A stretch of 64,000 bases of DNA from assembly GCF_001297705.1 (NCBI RefSeq), contig NZ_LIRF01000003.1, forward strand, positions 1,178,001 through 1,242,000, written 5' to 3'. This document shows, one piece after another, positions 51,517-60,374 of this stretch. The notes under the pieces were generated by a model. The model was not told the origin of the DNA and made no database searches. It saw only the letters and a program-made list of their open reading frames with translations. The stretch's first letter is position 1. Every line of letters begins with the position of its first letter. This DNA comes from Chryseobacterium sp. ERMR1:04 (GTDB taxonomy: Bacteria > Bacteroidota > Bacteroidia > Flavobacteriales > Weeksellaceae). A program made the translations under genes and the position numbers.

Positions 51517-53502
51517 TTAAAACAAATTCTCATCCACAAAATTCGGCAACGTCACTTTCAAATTCGGTTCCATTTCCATCGCTCTTTTGATTGCGAAAAC
51601 GGCACCCTCATTTCTAGCCCAGCTTCTTCTTGAAATCCCGTTGTTAACATCCCAGAAAAGCATTGATTTTAATCTTCTGTCAGCATCATCGCTTCCATCT
51701 AGCAACATTCCGAAACCACCGTTGACTACTTCTCCCCAGCCAACTCCGCCTCCATTGTGAATGGAAACCCAAGTTGCACCACGGAAACTGTCACCGATCA
51801 CATTTTGTATCGCCATATCTGCTGTAAACCTTGAACCGTCATAAATATTGGAAGTCTCTCTGTAAGGCGAATCTGTTCCCGAAACATCATGATGATCTCT
51901 TCCTAAAACGACAGGTCCGATTTCTCCATTTTTGATGGCTTTGTTGAAAGCTTCTGCAATTTTCATTCTTCCTTCTGCATCGGCGTATAAGATTCTCGCT
52001 TGAGAACCAACGACCAATTTATTTTCCTGTGCTCCTTTGATCCACTGAATATTATCTTTCATCTGCTGCTGAATTTCTTCAGGAGATGTTTTGATCATTT
52101 CTTCTAAAACCTGGCACGCAATTTCATCCGTTTTCTGTAAATCTTCCGGTTTTCCGCTTGAGCAAACCCAACGGAATGGTCCGAAACCATAATCAAAACA
52201 CATCGGTCCCATAATATCCTGAACATAACTCGGATATTTAAATTCTTTTCCAATCGTCGGGTTATCTGACATTACATCCGCTCCGGCTCTTGAAGCTTCC
52301 AATAAAAAGGCATTTCCGTAATCGAAGAAATACGTTCCTTTTTCTGTATGTTTATTGATGGCTGCCGCATGTCTTCTTAAAGTTTCCTGAACTTTTTCTT
52401 TGAATAATTCAGGATCTTCCGCCATCATTTTGTTGGACTCTTCAAAACTTTGTCCTGCAGGATAATATCCTCCAGCCCAAGGGTTGTGAAGGGATGTTTG
52501 ATCTGAACCAATATCAATTCTTAAATTTTCCTGATCAAATTTTTCCCAAACCTCAACGATGTTTCCAAGATAAGCTAGAGAAACGGTCTCTTTACTGTCT
52601 TGAGCTTTCTTGACTCTTGCTACCAATTCATCCAGATTTTCGTGAATTTCATTCACCCATTTTTGCTCATGACGAATTTTTGTGATCTTTGGATTTACCT
52701 CAGCACAAACCGTAACACAACCTGCAATATTTCCTGCTTTTGGCTGAGCTCCACTCATTCCTCCTAAACCAGACGTAATGAAAAGTCCACCTTTGGGTTC
52801 TTTATTGATTTTTCTGAAAGCATTTAGCACCGTAATCGTTGTTCCATGAACAATCCCTTGCGGACCAATGTACATATAACTTCCAGCGGTCATTTGCCCG
52901 TATTGCGTAACTCCAAGTGCATTGAATTTCTCCCAATCATCCGGCTTAGAATAATTTGGGATCATCATTCCATTGGTTACCACCACTCTCGGCGCATCTT
53001 TATGAGAAGGAAATAAACCCATCGGATGTCCTGAATACATGGTCAGCGTCTGCTCATTTGTCATTTCCGACAAATACTTCATGGTTAAAAGATATTGAGC
53101 CCAGTTGGAGAAAACAGCTCCATTTCCACCGTATGTAATTAATTCGTGAGGATGTTGAGCCACTGCATAATCCAGATTATTCTGAATCATCAACATAATC
53201 GATTTTGCCTGCTCAGATTTTCCTGGATATTCTGAAATTGGTCTTGCCTTCATTTCATAATCCGGACGGAAACGGTACATGTAAATTCTACCGTATTTTT
53301 CTAATTCTTCTTTAAATTCAGGCAATAATTCTGCATGAAACTGAGGTTCGAAATAACGCAACGCATTTTTTAAGGCTAGTTTTTTCTCTTCTTCCCCTAA
53401 AATTTCTTTACGCTTTGGCGCATGATTTATATTGGTATCGTATGGTTTTGGTTGAGGTAATTGATTAGGAATACCCTGCTGTATTTGTTCTTGGAAAGTC
53501 AT
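51517..53502 (-). CDS. hutU: Urocanate hydratase
   Basis: A 661-residue protein, long for HutU (usually about 550-560; the Bacteroidota form is near 660). It converts urocanate to imidazolone propionate in histidine breakdown, with NAD+ as an electrophile bound tightly. Family segments: TSGLGGMSGAQPKAGNIAGC, GSDQTSLHNPWAGGYYPAGQ and IGPVVLGRDHHDVSGTDSPY, with the catalytic-site area FDYGFGPFRWVCSSG. There are no other hut genes nearby. It is transcribed alone. Confidence 0.96.
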   Translation of the reverse strand: MTFQEQIQQGIPNQLPQPKPYDTNINHAPKRKEILGEEEKKLALKNALRYFEPQFHAELLPEFKEELEKYGRIYMYRFRPDYEMKARPISEYPGKSEQAKSIMLMIQNNLDYAVAQHPHELITYGGNGAVFSNWAQYLLTMKYLSEMTNEQTLTMYSGHPMGLFPSHKDAPRVVVTNGMMIPNYSKPDDWEKFNALGVTQYGQMTAGSYMYIGPQGIVHGTTITVLNAFRKINKEPKGGLFITSGLGGMSGAQPKAGNIAGCVTVCAEVNPKITKIRHEQKWVNEIHENLDELVARVKKAQDSKETVSLAYLGNIVEVWEKFDQENLRIDIGSDQTSLHNPWAGGYYPAGQSFEESNKMMAEDPELFKEKVQETLRRHAAAINKHTEKGTYFFDYGNAFLLEASRAGADVMSDNPTIGKEFKYPSYVQDIMGPMCFDYGFGPFRWVCSSGKPEDLQKTDEIACQVLEEMIKTSPEEIQQQMKDNIQWIKGAQENKLVVGSQARILYADAEGRMKIAEAFNKAIKNGEIGPVVLGRDHHDVSGTDSPYRETSNIYDGSRFTADMAIQNVIGDSFRGATWVSIHNGGGVGWGEVVNGGFGMLLDGSDDADRRLKSMLFWDVNNGISRRSWARNEGAVFAIKRAMEMEPNLKVTLPNFVDENLF

Positions 53503-53749
53503 ATTGCTATATAAAGTTCTTAGTTTAATTTGAAAGTCTTAAAGATATTCAAATTAGAAAATACAATGCAACTAAACGATAAAAATTCCTCATCACGAAA
53601 ATTCCTCTCCTATGAAGGGGTGGAAATTTTTTTTGAAAGGATAATGAATCAAATACCCCAAATGAAGCACAGTATCTTTTAAACTAAGAGGATCATGAAA
53701 TTTTTAAGAATGAAATATCTTCTATAATTACTGGAAAAGTTTAAAAAAA
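53503..53749. other. Intergenic region upstream of hutU
   Basis: 247 bases with no ORF. ATTCCTCTCCTATGAAGGGG with GGAAATTTTTTTTGAAAGG is a weak, T-rich stretch that cannot be assigned. No exact TAnnTTTG box was found for hutU. Confidence 0.3.
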
Positions 53750-54220
53750 TTAGCGGAGAAGATACCAGATTAAAACACCAATTCCGGTATAAGCAGCAAC
53801 AGTAATGATATCAGCTATGGGTTGTGAAAAGCGTTTTTCCGCAATTTTCTCACCATTGATCTGATTCTTATGGAATTTCAGAATTTTTTTAGGATTACTA
53901 ATAGGATGTGCAACCAGACTATCGCTTTCCCATTTGTCAACTATTATTTTATAGCTCTTACCGTCAACATCAATTTTAAATTTCTTGTTAGGGGCAAGTT
54001 TCTCTTGAATATTAATCGGGATAGGCATTGGCTGAGACTTCAGGACTTGGGATTCAGCTGTTGAACTTCTCAGTTGTGTAGAAGTATCATTAGCAAGAGT
54101 TGGACTCTTTTTAGATTCTTTGTTATTGTCAGTGGGTGTATCCGCCTGTTTCTTAACTTGGTAAGTATAGCAACTGATAAGAGAAAATGACAGTATGATG
54201 AGATAAAGATTCTTTTGCAT
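53750..54220 (-). CDS. Lipoprotein with C-terminal membrane helix, unknown function
   Basis: A 156-residue protein with a lipoprotein signal (LIILSFSLISC, Cys17). A polar, low-complexity stretch (residues 25-75, rich in Ser, Thr and Lys) leads to a domain FKIDVDGKSYKIIVDKWESD, and residues 136-154 form a hydrophobic helix (IITVAAYTGIGVLIWYLLR). It may therefore be attached at both ends. No family recognised. Its neighbours are on the same strand but far apart. Confidence 0.7.
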   Translation of the reverse strand: MQKNLYLIILSFSLISCYTYQVKKQADTPTDNNKESKKSPTLANDTSTQLRSSTAESQVLKSQPMPIPINIQEKLAPNKKFKIDVDGKSYKIIVDKWESDSLVAHPISNPKKILKFHKNQINGEKIAEKRFSQPIADIITVAAYTGIGVLIWYLLR

Positions 54221-54387
54221 TGGCCAAATTTAAGAATTAAACGGAATATTTAGTATTTTCTTTTGAAAGATCCTGATTTTTTGTTTTTATCTTATTAATC
54301 ATCCCGTCTTCTTACTTTGATCAAATCCACCTTTTCAGAGGAGAAAAATTCTACTTAAAGGTAAACGATGTGTTTCTGCTTCAAAAA

Positions 54388-54414
54388 AAAACCTCACTGC
54401 TATCAGTAAGGTTT
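54388..54414 (-). terminator. Terminator of the acidic-protein gene
   Basis: ACCTCACTG and CAGTAAGGT pair (one mismatch) around CTAT, 7 bases after the stop of the gene at 54421. Nine T follow on the minus strand. Confidence 0.8.
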
Positions 54415-54420
54415 ATTATT

Positions 54421-54714
54421 CTAAGTAAGTACGTCATCGTTGGTTTCCTCGTGGTCGTCATTATTATCACTTGTACTCCAATAGTTATTTTCTTCATCTT
54501 CGGAGCCTATTTCTTCCATTTCATCGTCGTCTTCAACTCCGGGAATATCCAGTCCTTTATCAATCTTATCATCATCCAAATCTTCATTTAAAATAGGATT
54601 CCCATCGCCATCCAAAGGAATATGTTTCTCTTTGTTGAAAATATCTTCATTGGGATTATAATCCATCTCTTCCAACTTTCTGTTTTGGGCATTTGTATTA
54701 TCTTCAGGTATCAT
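54421..54714 (-). CDS. Highly acidic small protein
   Basis: A 97-residue protein with about 40 percent Asp and Glu, concentrated in residues 60-97 (EDDDEMEEIGSEDEENNYWS), no cysteine and no hydrophobic segment, so it is probably disordered or calcium-binding. A possible EF-hand-like stretch LDGDGNPILNEDLDDD sits at 35-50. Own terminator and a clean start support it being real. I have no family name; similar Asp-rich proteins are known to me only as hypothetical in this genus. Confidence 0.7.
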   Translation of the reverse strand: MIPEDNTNAQNRKLEEMDYNPNEDIFNKEKHIPLDGDGNPILNEDLDDDKIDKGLDIPGVEDDDEMEEIGSEDEENNYWSTSDNNDDHEETNDDVLT

Positions 54715-54805
54715 AATTTGAGTATTTAATGTTGAATATTATGAAGTCAAAAATGGTTCCAAGTTCCGCATTTATAGAAATATTTAAATCTAAATTTAGT
54801 TTTCA

Positions 54806-55780
54806 TTAAATTTTGTAAACCTCAGGATTAGCACAATTCGGCATTTTTTCCCCTTTTGAAAAAGCGATGATATTTTCTGCGGCTACTTTTGCCATTCCGT
54901 TTCTCGCTTCAATGGTTGCTGAACCAATATGCGGAAGTACACAAACACTTGAAAGCTCTAAAATTGGATCATCCTTAAAAATCGGTTCCGGATTGGTAAC
55001 ATCTAAACCGGCTCCCCAAATCTGTTTTGAAACCAATGCTTCATACAAGTCTTTTTGATTATGAAAACCACCTCGAGCTGTATTAATGAATATAGCATTG
55101 GGTTTCATTTTTTCAAAAACGGAAGCATTAAAAAGATCTTTTTGGTCGGGAACAAAATTAGCGTGAATACTCAATACATCAGATTGCTCAATTAATTCAT
55201 CGAAAGAAACATAGGTTGCATTAAGTTCTTTTTCTGCTTCTTCATTATGATGGCGATTGTGATAAATAATATTCATATCAAACGCTTTTTTACATTTTTT
55301 GGCCATTTCAAAACCTATTCTTCCCAATCCGAAAATACCTAACGTTTTCCCGTACAATTCTTGTCCTAAAGCATGTAAAGGATCAAAATCTCCCCAATTT
55401 CCCTCTTTTACTTTTTGGAAATTAAAACTTGCCCTCCTTGCAACCGATTGCATTAATAAAAATGCAACATCTGAAGTGGCTTTGCTTAACACATCTGGTG
55501 TATTTCCGATGGGAATATTCTTTTGGGTAGCTGATGTAATATCCACATGATCAAATCCTACAGAATACAAAGCAATTGCTTTTACATTAGGGCATTGATC
55601 AAAAAAATCATGATCGAATATATTGTGTCCTACATTTAAGATAGCATCTGCATTTTCACAATACTTCAACCATTCTTCATGAGGGAAATTTTCATGTGAT
55701 GGGAATGTAACTTCCAATCCTGCCTCTTCCAGCATTTTGATTCCTATTTCTGGAATTCTTTTGTTGATGAATACTTTCAT
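54806..55780 (-). CDS. D-isomer-specific 2-hydroxyacid dehydrogenase
   Basis: A 324-residue NAD(P)-dependent enzyme of the D-2-hydroxyacid dehydrogenase family (glyoxylate/hydroxypyruvate reductase-like). The Rossmann motif is GIFGLGRIGFEMAKKC, catalytic Arg in INTARGG, Glu in TNPEPIFKDDP and the His in VLPHIGSAT. It reduces glyoxylate, hydroxypyruvate or similar acids in the cytoplasm; 2-ketogluconate reductase is an alternative. The starting MKVFINKRIPEIG is well formed. The intergenic region upstream is long. Confidence 0.9.
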   Translation of the reverse strand: MKVFINKRIPEIGIKMLEEAGLEVTFPSHENFPHEEWLKYCENADAILNVGHNIFDHDFFDQCPNVKAIALYSVGFDHVDITSATQKNIPIGNTPDVLSKATSDVAFLLMQSVARRASFNFQKVKEGNWGDFDPLHALGQELYGKTLGIFGLGRIGFEMAKKCKKAFDMNIIYHNRHHNEEAEKELNATYVSFDELIEQSDVLSIHANFVPDQKDLFNASVFEKMKPNAIFINTARGGFHNQKDLYEALVSKQIWGAGLDVTNPEPIFKDDPILELSSVCVLPHIGSATIEARNGMAKVAAENIIAFSKGEKMPNCANPEVYKI

Positions 55781-56229
55781 TATTTATTTTGTAATTAATT
55801 ATTAAAGCTTTTAAAATAGAAAGCCTCACTCCTACTACCATGAGGTATTAATGCATATATTCCCTAAGTTATTTCAATAGACATTTTTTAATTGAATGTG
55901 CAAATTGTAAGCATAAATTATATATCCTTATTGAATGATTTTTTGATTTTCAATTTTCATATCAACAAAATATGATTGACTTATTGAGAATAACCACTTG
56001 CATCTCAATCTAATTGTTTTGCATATTTTTTGAATGTTACTAAAATTATAGGATGATTTTAAATCTGTATGCATTCATAACCCTCAACATTGTAGAAATT
56101 CGACAATAAAAACGATACAATTTTCATTCCGAAACAATCCTAAACATTCATATTTATACTACAGGATTTAAGAGTTATCTTCAAAAAACAGCATATTTAA
56201 AACAAGTAAAAAAATCAACAAAAAGACAG
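55781..56229. other. Divergent intergenic region upstream of fabH
   Basis: 449 bases with no ORF or clear hairpin, AT-rich, between the divergent hydroxyacid dehydrogenase and FabH genes. Long 5' regions like this in the window seem to be places where regulators could bind, but no repeat or operator pattern was seen. Confidence 0.3.
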
Positions 56230-56257
56230 TTGTTTAATATAATTATTACTAGATTTG
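56230..56257 (+). promoter_or_regulatory. Promoter of the fabH-fabI operon
   Basis: TTG (56230-56232) followed 17 bases later by TAGATTTG (56250-56257), a full match to the Bacteroidota pattern. The leader is about 55 bases. Confidence 0.72.
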
Positions 56258-56316
56258 TTTTGTTTTTAAATTAAAATCAAAATTTAAAACAAATTAATCA
56301 ACATAACACAAATACG

Positions 56317-57294
56317 ATGACTAAAAAAAATGCCTTTATAAAAGGTACAGGATCTTATGTACCTCCAAAAATTTTAAAAAACGATTTCTTTGAAGCTATT
56401 GGTTCTTCTGATGAATGGATCTATAAAAATTTGGGGATCAAAGAGCGCAGAATTGCAGAGGGTGAAGTAACCAGTGACTTGGCTTATAAAGCAGGATTAG
56501 AAGCTTTAAAAGAAGCCAATATAAAACCAGAAGAAATAGATTTGATAATCGTAGCAACGTCTACTCCAGATAGGCAGGCACCTTCCACAGCGTGCTTTGT
56601 TCAGGAAAAAATGGAAGCTTATCAGGCAGTAGCATTTGATATTTCAGCAGTCTGTTCGGGCGGATTATACGGAATTGCCATAGGTTGCCAGTTTATAGAA
56701 ACAGGGATGTATCAAAATGTTTTAGTTATTGGTGCTGATACCTTTTCAACGATTACCGATTGGGAAAGAAAAGATTCGGTTTTTTTCGGAGATGGTGCCG
56801 GTGCCATATTACTTTCGGCTACCACGGAAGACAAAGGATTTTTTGATTTTAAACTTCACGCAGACGGTCGAGGTAAATATCATTTTAATATTCCTGCCGG
56901 AGGTTCTGAAATGCCTGCATCTGAAGAAACATTGAAACAGAAACTTCATTATTTTCAGATGAATGGCAAGGAAGTTTTTAATACGGCAACCAAAGTTCTC
57001 CCTGAAACTATTACTGAAATTCTTGAGGCTAATAAACTTTCCGCAGATGATGTAGATTGGGTAATTCCGCATCAGCCGAGTATCAGAATTCTTCAGGAAA
57101 CAGCCAGAAAAGTGAACATCCCTTTTGAAAAGGTAATGACCAATATGGATAAATACGCCAATACCTCTGGAGGAACCATCCCGATTGTTCTCGACGAAAC
57201 GTATAAAAGTGGAAAAATACAACCCGGAAACATCCTTCTATTTGCTGCCGTAGGTTCAGGATGGACATGGGGAACAGCGCTTTACAAGGCTTAG
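56317..57294 (+). CDS. fabH: 3-oxoacyl-ACP synthase III (KAS III)
   Basis: A 325-residue condensing enzyme. The triad is Cys113 (ISAVCSGG), His252 (VIPHQPS) and Asn282 (KYANTSGG), all in the KAS III order, so it joins an acyl-CoA to malonyl-ACP. IKERRIAEGEVTSDLAYKAG is typical of FabH-like proteins. The pair with an enoyl-ACP reductase, without acpP or fabD beside it, is unlike a housekeeping fab cluster and may supply a special fatty acid or polyene. Its promoter is strong. Confidence 0.92.
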   Translation: MTKKNAFIKGTGSYVPPKILKNDFFEAIGSSDEWIYKNLGIKERRIAEGEVTSDLAYKAGLEALKEANIKPEEIDLIIVATSTPDRQAPSTACFVQEKMEAYQAVAFDISAVCSGGLYGIAIGCQFIETGMYQNVLVIGADTFSTITDWERKDSVFFGDGAGAILLSATTEDKGFFDFKLHADGRGKYHFNIPAGGSEMPASEETLKQKLHYFQMNGKEVFNTATKVLPETITEILEANKLSADDVDWVIPHQPSIRILQETARKVNIPFEKVMTNMDKYANTSGGTIPIVLDETYKSGKIQPGNILLFAAVGSGWTWGTALYKA

Positions 57295-57320
57295 AAATTA
57301 ATATTTAATATAGAAAAATT

Positions 57321-58145
57321 ATGCTGAAAGATCAGACATTCCTCATTACAGGTATTGCGGATGAAAATTCCCTTGCCATGAAAACCGCTGAAAAGATCCT
57401 TGAAAATAACGGAAATGTAGTATGCGCCGGATTAGGAGTTACTCCTTTTCACAAAAATATTTCTGAAAAAGCTCAGGGGTTTCTTCATAAAAACTATACC
57501 GACTTTCAAACCGCTTGCCACAAAGTTTTAGGAGATCAGGTGTACACCGCTCCTCTAGATGTTACCCTGCCCGAAAGTTTGGATTTTCTGGCGAAAGATC
57601 TTCATCAAAAGGACATTAAACTTAATGGTTTTCTTCATGCTATCGCAATGGATAAGACCATCAGACAAAAAGCTGTAAAACCAATGCTGGAGGTTACCGT
57701 AGAAGAATTTAATGAAACCATGAATGTTTCAGCATTTTCTTTGATTTCCTTGTCGCAAGCTTTACTTTCTAATAATGTTCTTCAGAATGGAGCTTCTATT
57801 GTATCACTTAGTTATATTGCAGCCGAAAAAGTTTCGTCTTTTCCTTATATTAATATCAGTATTGCTAAAGCTGCGCTTGAACGTTTAACCTTAGAAATTG
57901 CTCATGAATTAGGCAGAAAACATGGGATTCGTGCCAATGCCATTCGTTTTTCACCTTATATGGGAAGTAAAGCCGGAAATGCTACATTGAATGCTGAAGA
58001 TGTTGAGAAAGCAAATCAAAAAAGTCCGTTAGGAAATGCTTTGCCTGAAGATTTAGCCCACGAAATTGTGCATCTTTTCAGAAAAGAGACAAGAATAACC
58101 GGAGAAATCCGCCATGTTGACGGAGGTTTCCATATTATGGGATAA
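57321..58145 (+). CDS. fabI: Enoyl-ACP reductase-like SDR protein (FabI type)
   Basis: A 274-residue SDR protein with FabI features: LITGIADENSLAMKTAEKIL at the N-terminus, SLSYIAAEKVSSFPYINISIAKAALE containing a Tyr and the YxxxxxxK pair (Tyr then Lys seven residues later), and RANAIRFSPYMGSKAG. FabI reduces the enoyl-ACP double bond in fatty acid synthesis. Its gene lies 26 bases after fabH and is probably co-transcribed. The C-terminus VDGGFHIMG is standard. A housekeeping FabI elsewhere in the genome is likely, so this may be a specialised copy. Confidence 0.87.
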   Translation: MLKDQTFLITGIADENSLAMKTAEKILENNGNVVCAGLGVTPFHKNISEKAQGFLHKNYTDFQTACHKVLGDQVYTAPLDVTLPESLDFLAKDLHQKDIKLNGFLHAIAMDKTIRQKAVKPMLEVTVEEFNETMNVSAFSLISLSQALLSNNVLQNGASIVSLSYIAAEKVSSFPYINISIAKAALERLTLEIAHELGRKHGIRANAIRFSPYMGSKAGNATLNAEDVEKANQKSPLGNALPEDLAHEIVHLFRKETRITGEIRHVDGGFHIMG

Positions 58146-58162
58146 TTTATTAAGTTATTAAT

Positions 58163-58331
58163 GTTGGTTATCGCAAAGACGCTATTTTCTAATTCAATTA
58201 TGCACAATAAGGCGCAAGGATTTTATCTTCGATAGAATTGAATACGTTAACATCACTGAAAATCTTTGATTTTCTAGCGCCTTAAAAAAAGTATTTTTTT
58301 ATTAATCTTTGCGTCTTAGCGTTTTGCCAAC
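58163..58331. repeat. Large palindromic element, third copy
   Basis: It starts GTTGGTTATCGCAAAGACGC and ends GCGTCTTAGCGTTTTGCCAA then C, imperfect inverted repeats. Inner TAAGGCGCAAGGATTTTATC (58208 on) and CTAGCGCCTTA (58274-58284) pair again. Same family as at 44857 and 45179. Confidence 0.85.
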
Positions 58332-58342
58332 AATTAGAGTTA

Positions 58343-58996
58343 TTATTGATTAGTTTTACCTAGCATCGGAACAAATTTATAAGCTCCAAATTCTTCTTTT
58401 TCTATTTCGGTTAAAGAGATTTTGGTAAACCTATACAACACCTGCTCGTCTGTTGGACCTAATGGAATAACCATTTTACCTCCTACTTTTAACTGTTTCA
58501 ATAATTCGGTAGGTAATACGGAAGCTCCACAAGTCACAATGATTTTATCAAAAGGGGCAAATGTCGGAAGCCCAACAAAACCATCTCCAAAACTCTGAAA
58601 CTTTGGATACAGATGCATTTCTCTCAGCTTTTTCTTAGAAAAATCGAATAGATCTTTTTGTCTTTCAACTGTATATACCAAACCTTTCATTGCTATAAGC
58701 ACCGCAGTCTGATAGCCACATCCGGTTCCAATCTCCAATACTTTTTCACCAGCCTTTAATTGTAATAATTCAGATTGCTCTGCAACGGTTGAAGGATGCG
58801 AAATAGTCTGATGTGCCAAAATAGGAAAGGCACGGTCTTCATAAGCAAAATCTTCAAAAATACTTTCTATAAAAAGGTGTCTCGGAACTTCATTCATTGC
58901 CGAAAGTACATTTTCATCTGAAACTCCAATTCTATATCGAAGATATTCAACCAAATTTTTTCTTTTTCCTTTATGTACAAACGAATCGTGCGTCAT
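58343..58996 (-). CDS. pcm: Protein-L-isoaspartate O-methyltransferase
   Basis: A 217-residue enzyme starting MTHDSFVHKGKRKN; the longer frame (to 59080) adds 28 residues with no conserved content and is not used. It methylates isoaspartyl residues in damaged proteins with S-adenosylmethionine so they can be repaired. Motif I is VLEIGTGCGYQTAVLIAMKG, preceded by HQTISHPSTVAEQSELLQL. Cytoplasmic. It is single and divergent from the Gfo/Idh gene. Confidence 0.95.
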   Translation of the reverse strand: MTHDSFVHKGKRKNLVEYLRYRIGVSDENVLSAMNEVPRHLFIESIFEDFAYEDRAFPILAHQTISHPSTVAEQSELLQLKAGEKVLEIGTGCGYQTAVLIAMKGLVYTVERQKDLFDFSKKKLREMHLYPKFQSFGDGFVGLPTFAPFDKIIVTCGASVLPTELLKQLKVGGKMVIPLGPTDEQVLYRFTKISLTEIEKEEFGAYKFVPMLGKTNQ

Positions 58997-59130
58997 TAGA
59001 TAGTAGTTATTAGGTTTTCGGGTAGTAGTCTGCACAAAAATAATAAAACAAATACTATTTATCAACCTAAAACCTATCATCTATTTCCTAATACCTAAAA
59101 TCATTATATTTACAGAAATTTAATACAACT

Positions 59131-60093
59131 ATGTTAAAAGCAGGTTTGGTAGGTGCCGGACATTTAGGAAAAATACATTTAAGACTTCTTAATCAGTCAG
59201 ATAAGTATGAATTTGTAGGTTTCCATGATAAAGATGTAGAAAACGGTAAAAAATTAGAAGCCGAATTAGGATATAAATATTTTGAAAATTTTGATGATCT
59301 TTTGGATCAGATCGAGATGTTGGATATTGTAACTCCCACAATTTTTCATTACGATTATGCTTTAAAAGCAATTGATAAAGGACTTCATTTTTTCATCGAG
59401 AAACCTGTAACCCATACATTGGAACAAGCAGAAGAAATCCTTCAAAAATGTCGTGAAAATGGGATAAAAGCTCAGGTGGGTCATGTTGAAAGATATAATC
59501 CTGCTTTTATGGCTACTAAGGAATACATCAAAAATCCAATGTTCATAGAGATTCACCGATTGGCAGAATTCAACCCTCGAGGAACAGATGTTTCTGTGGT
59601 ATTGGACTTAATGATTCATGATTTGGATATTTTATTAAGTGTTGTAAAATCTAAGGTTAAAAATATTCACGCAAGCGGTGTGTGTGTAGTAAGTAAAACT
59701 CCGGATATTTCTAACGCAAGAATAGAATTTGAAAACGGATGTGTTGCCAATCTTACGACTTCCAGAATTTCAATGAAAGCAATGAGAAAAAGCCGTTTCT
59801 TCCAGAAAGATGCTTACATCTCTGTTGATTTCTTAGAAAAGAAAGCAGAAGTTATCCGTATGAAAGATGCTCCTGAAAACCCTACTCCATTTGATATGAT
59901 CATTGAAAATGCAGATGGAGAGAAAAATCAAATTTTATTTGAATATCCAAATATTCAACCTAATAATGCGATTTTAGATGAGTTGAATTCATTTGCTGAT
60001 GCCATCACAGAAGATAAAAATGTAGAAGTTTCTTTGGAAGACGGAACTGAAGCGTTGAAAGTGGCTTTGGAGATTATGAGATTGATTTCTTAA
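59131..60093 (+). CDS. Gfo/Idh/MocA family oxidoreductase
   Basis: A 320-residue NAD(P)-dependent dehydrogenase. The N-terminal Rossmann part has AGLVGAGHLGKIHLRLLNQ and EKPVTHTLEQAEEIL (EKP with the catalytic Lys), and the C-terminal domain holds LDLMIHDLDILLSVV. HVERYNPAFMATKE is typical of the Bacteroidota members near sugar or inositol metabolism. The substrate is unknown. A TATATTTA box is present at 59105, about 18 bases before the start. Confidence 0.93.
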   Translation: MLKAGLVGAGHLGKIHLRLLNQSDKYEFVGFHDKDVENGKKLEAELGYKYFENFDDLLDQIEMLDIVTPTIFHYDYALKAIDKGLHFFIEKPVTHTLEQAEEILQKCRENGIKAQVGHVERYNPAFMATKEYIKNPMFIEIHRLAEFNPRGTDVSVVLDLMIHDLDILLSVVKSKVKNIHASGVCVVSKTPDISNARIEFENGCVANLTTSRISMKAMRKSRFFQKDAYISVDFLEKKAEVIRMKDAPENPTPFDMIIENADGEKNQILFEYPNIQPNNAILDELNSFADAITEDKNVEVSLEDGTEALKVALEIMRLIS

Positions 60094-60099
60094 TTTTTT

Positions 60100-60142
60100 C
60101 AAACACTAATTTCACGAATATTTACACAAATATCACAACTTC
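60100..60142. repeat. AAACACnAAT repeat, left half
   Basis: CAAACACTAATTTCACGAATA then TTTACACAAATATCACAAC repeats the left half of the family at 14421; the right half is absent. A hairpin terminator follows. Confidence 0.7.
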
Positions 60143-60154
60143 AAACATCAATAC

Positions 60155-60178
60155 AAACGGACTAATGTCCGTTTTTTT
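60155..60178 (+). terminator. Terminator of the Gfo/Idh/MocA gene
   Basis: AAACGGAC and GTCCGTTT form a perfect 8 bp stem with loop TAAT, followed by more T, 61 bases after the stop. Confidence 0.9.
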
Positions 60179-60280
60179 TATTCATAAATATTTGATTTAC
60201 CCAAAACACTTAAAGCAATCATTTTGATTATATAACAAAGGCTAATAACCTTCATTAAGTTTTTGATTTCAATTAATATT

Positions 60281-60314
60281 TTGCTTTTTATTCAATAATT
60301 TTTAAATATATTTG
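60281..60314 (+). promoter_or_regulatory. Candidate promoter of the GH5 gene
   Basis: TTG (60281-60283) and TATATTTG (60307-60314) are 23 bases apart; the spacing is at the long end, and the leader would be about 60 bases. The intergenic region is otherwise AT-rich. Confidence 0.5.
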
Positions 60315-60374
60315 TCTTTACTTAAAAGTAATTAATTCTAAAATCAATCTCCTAATATTTTAAAAGTCAAAACT

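Noticed and set aside
58997..59080. N-terminal extension of pcm
   Set aside because: The extra 28 residues are hydrophobic without signal features, and known Pcm proteins start near the MTHDSF position.
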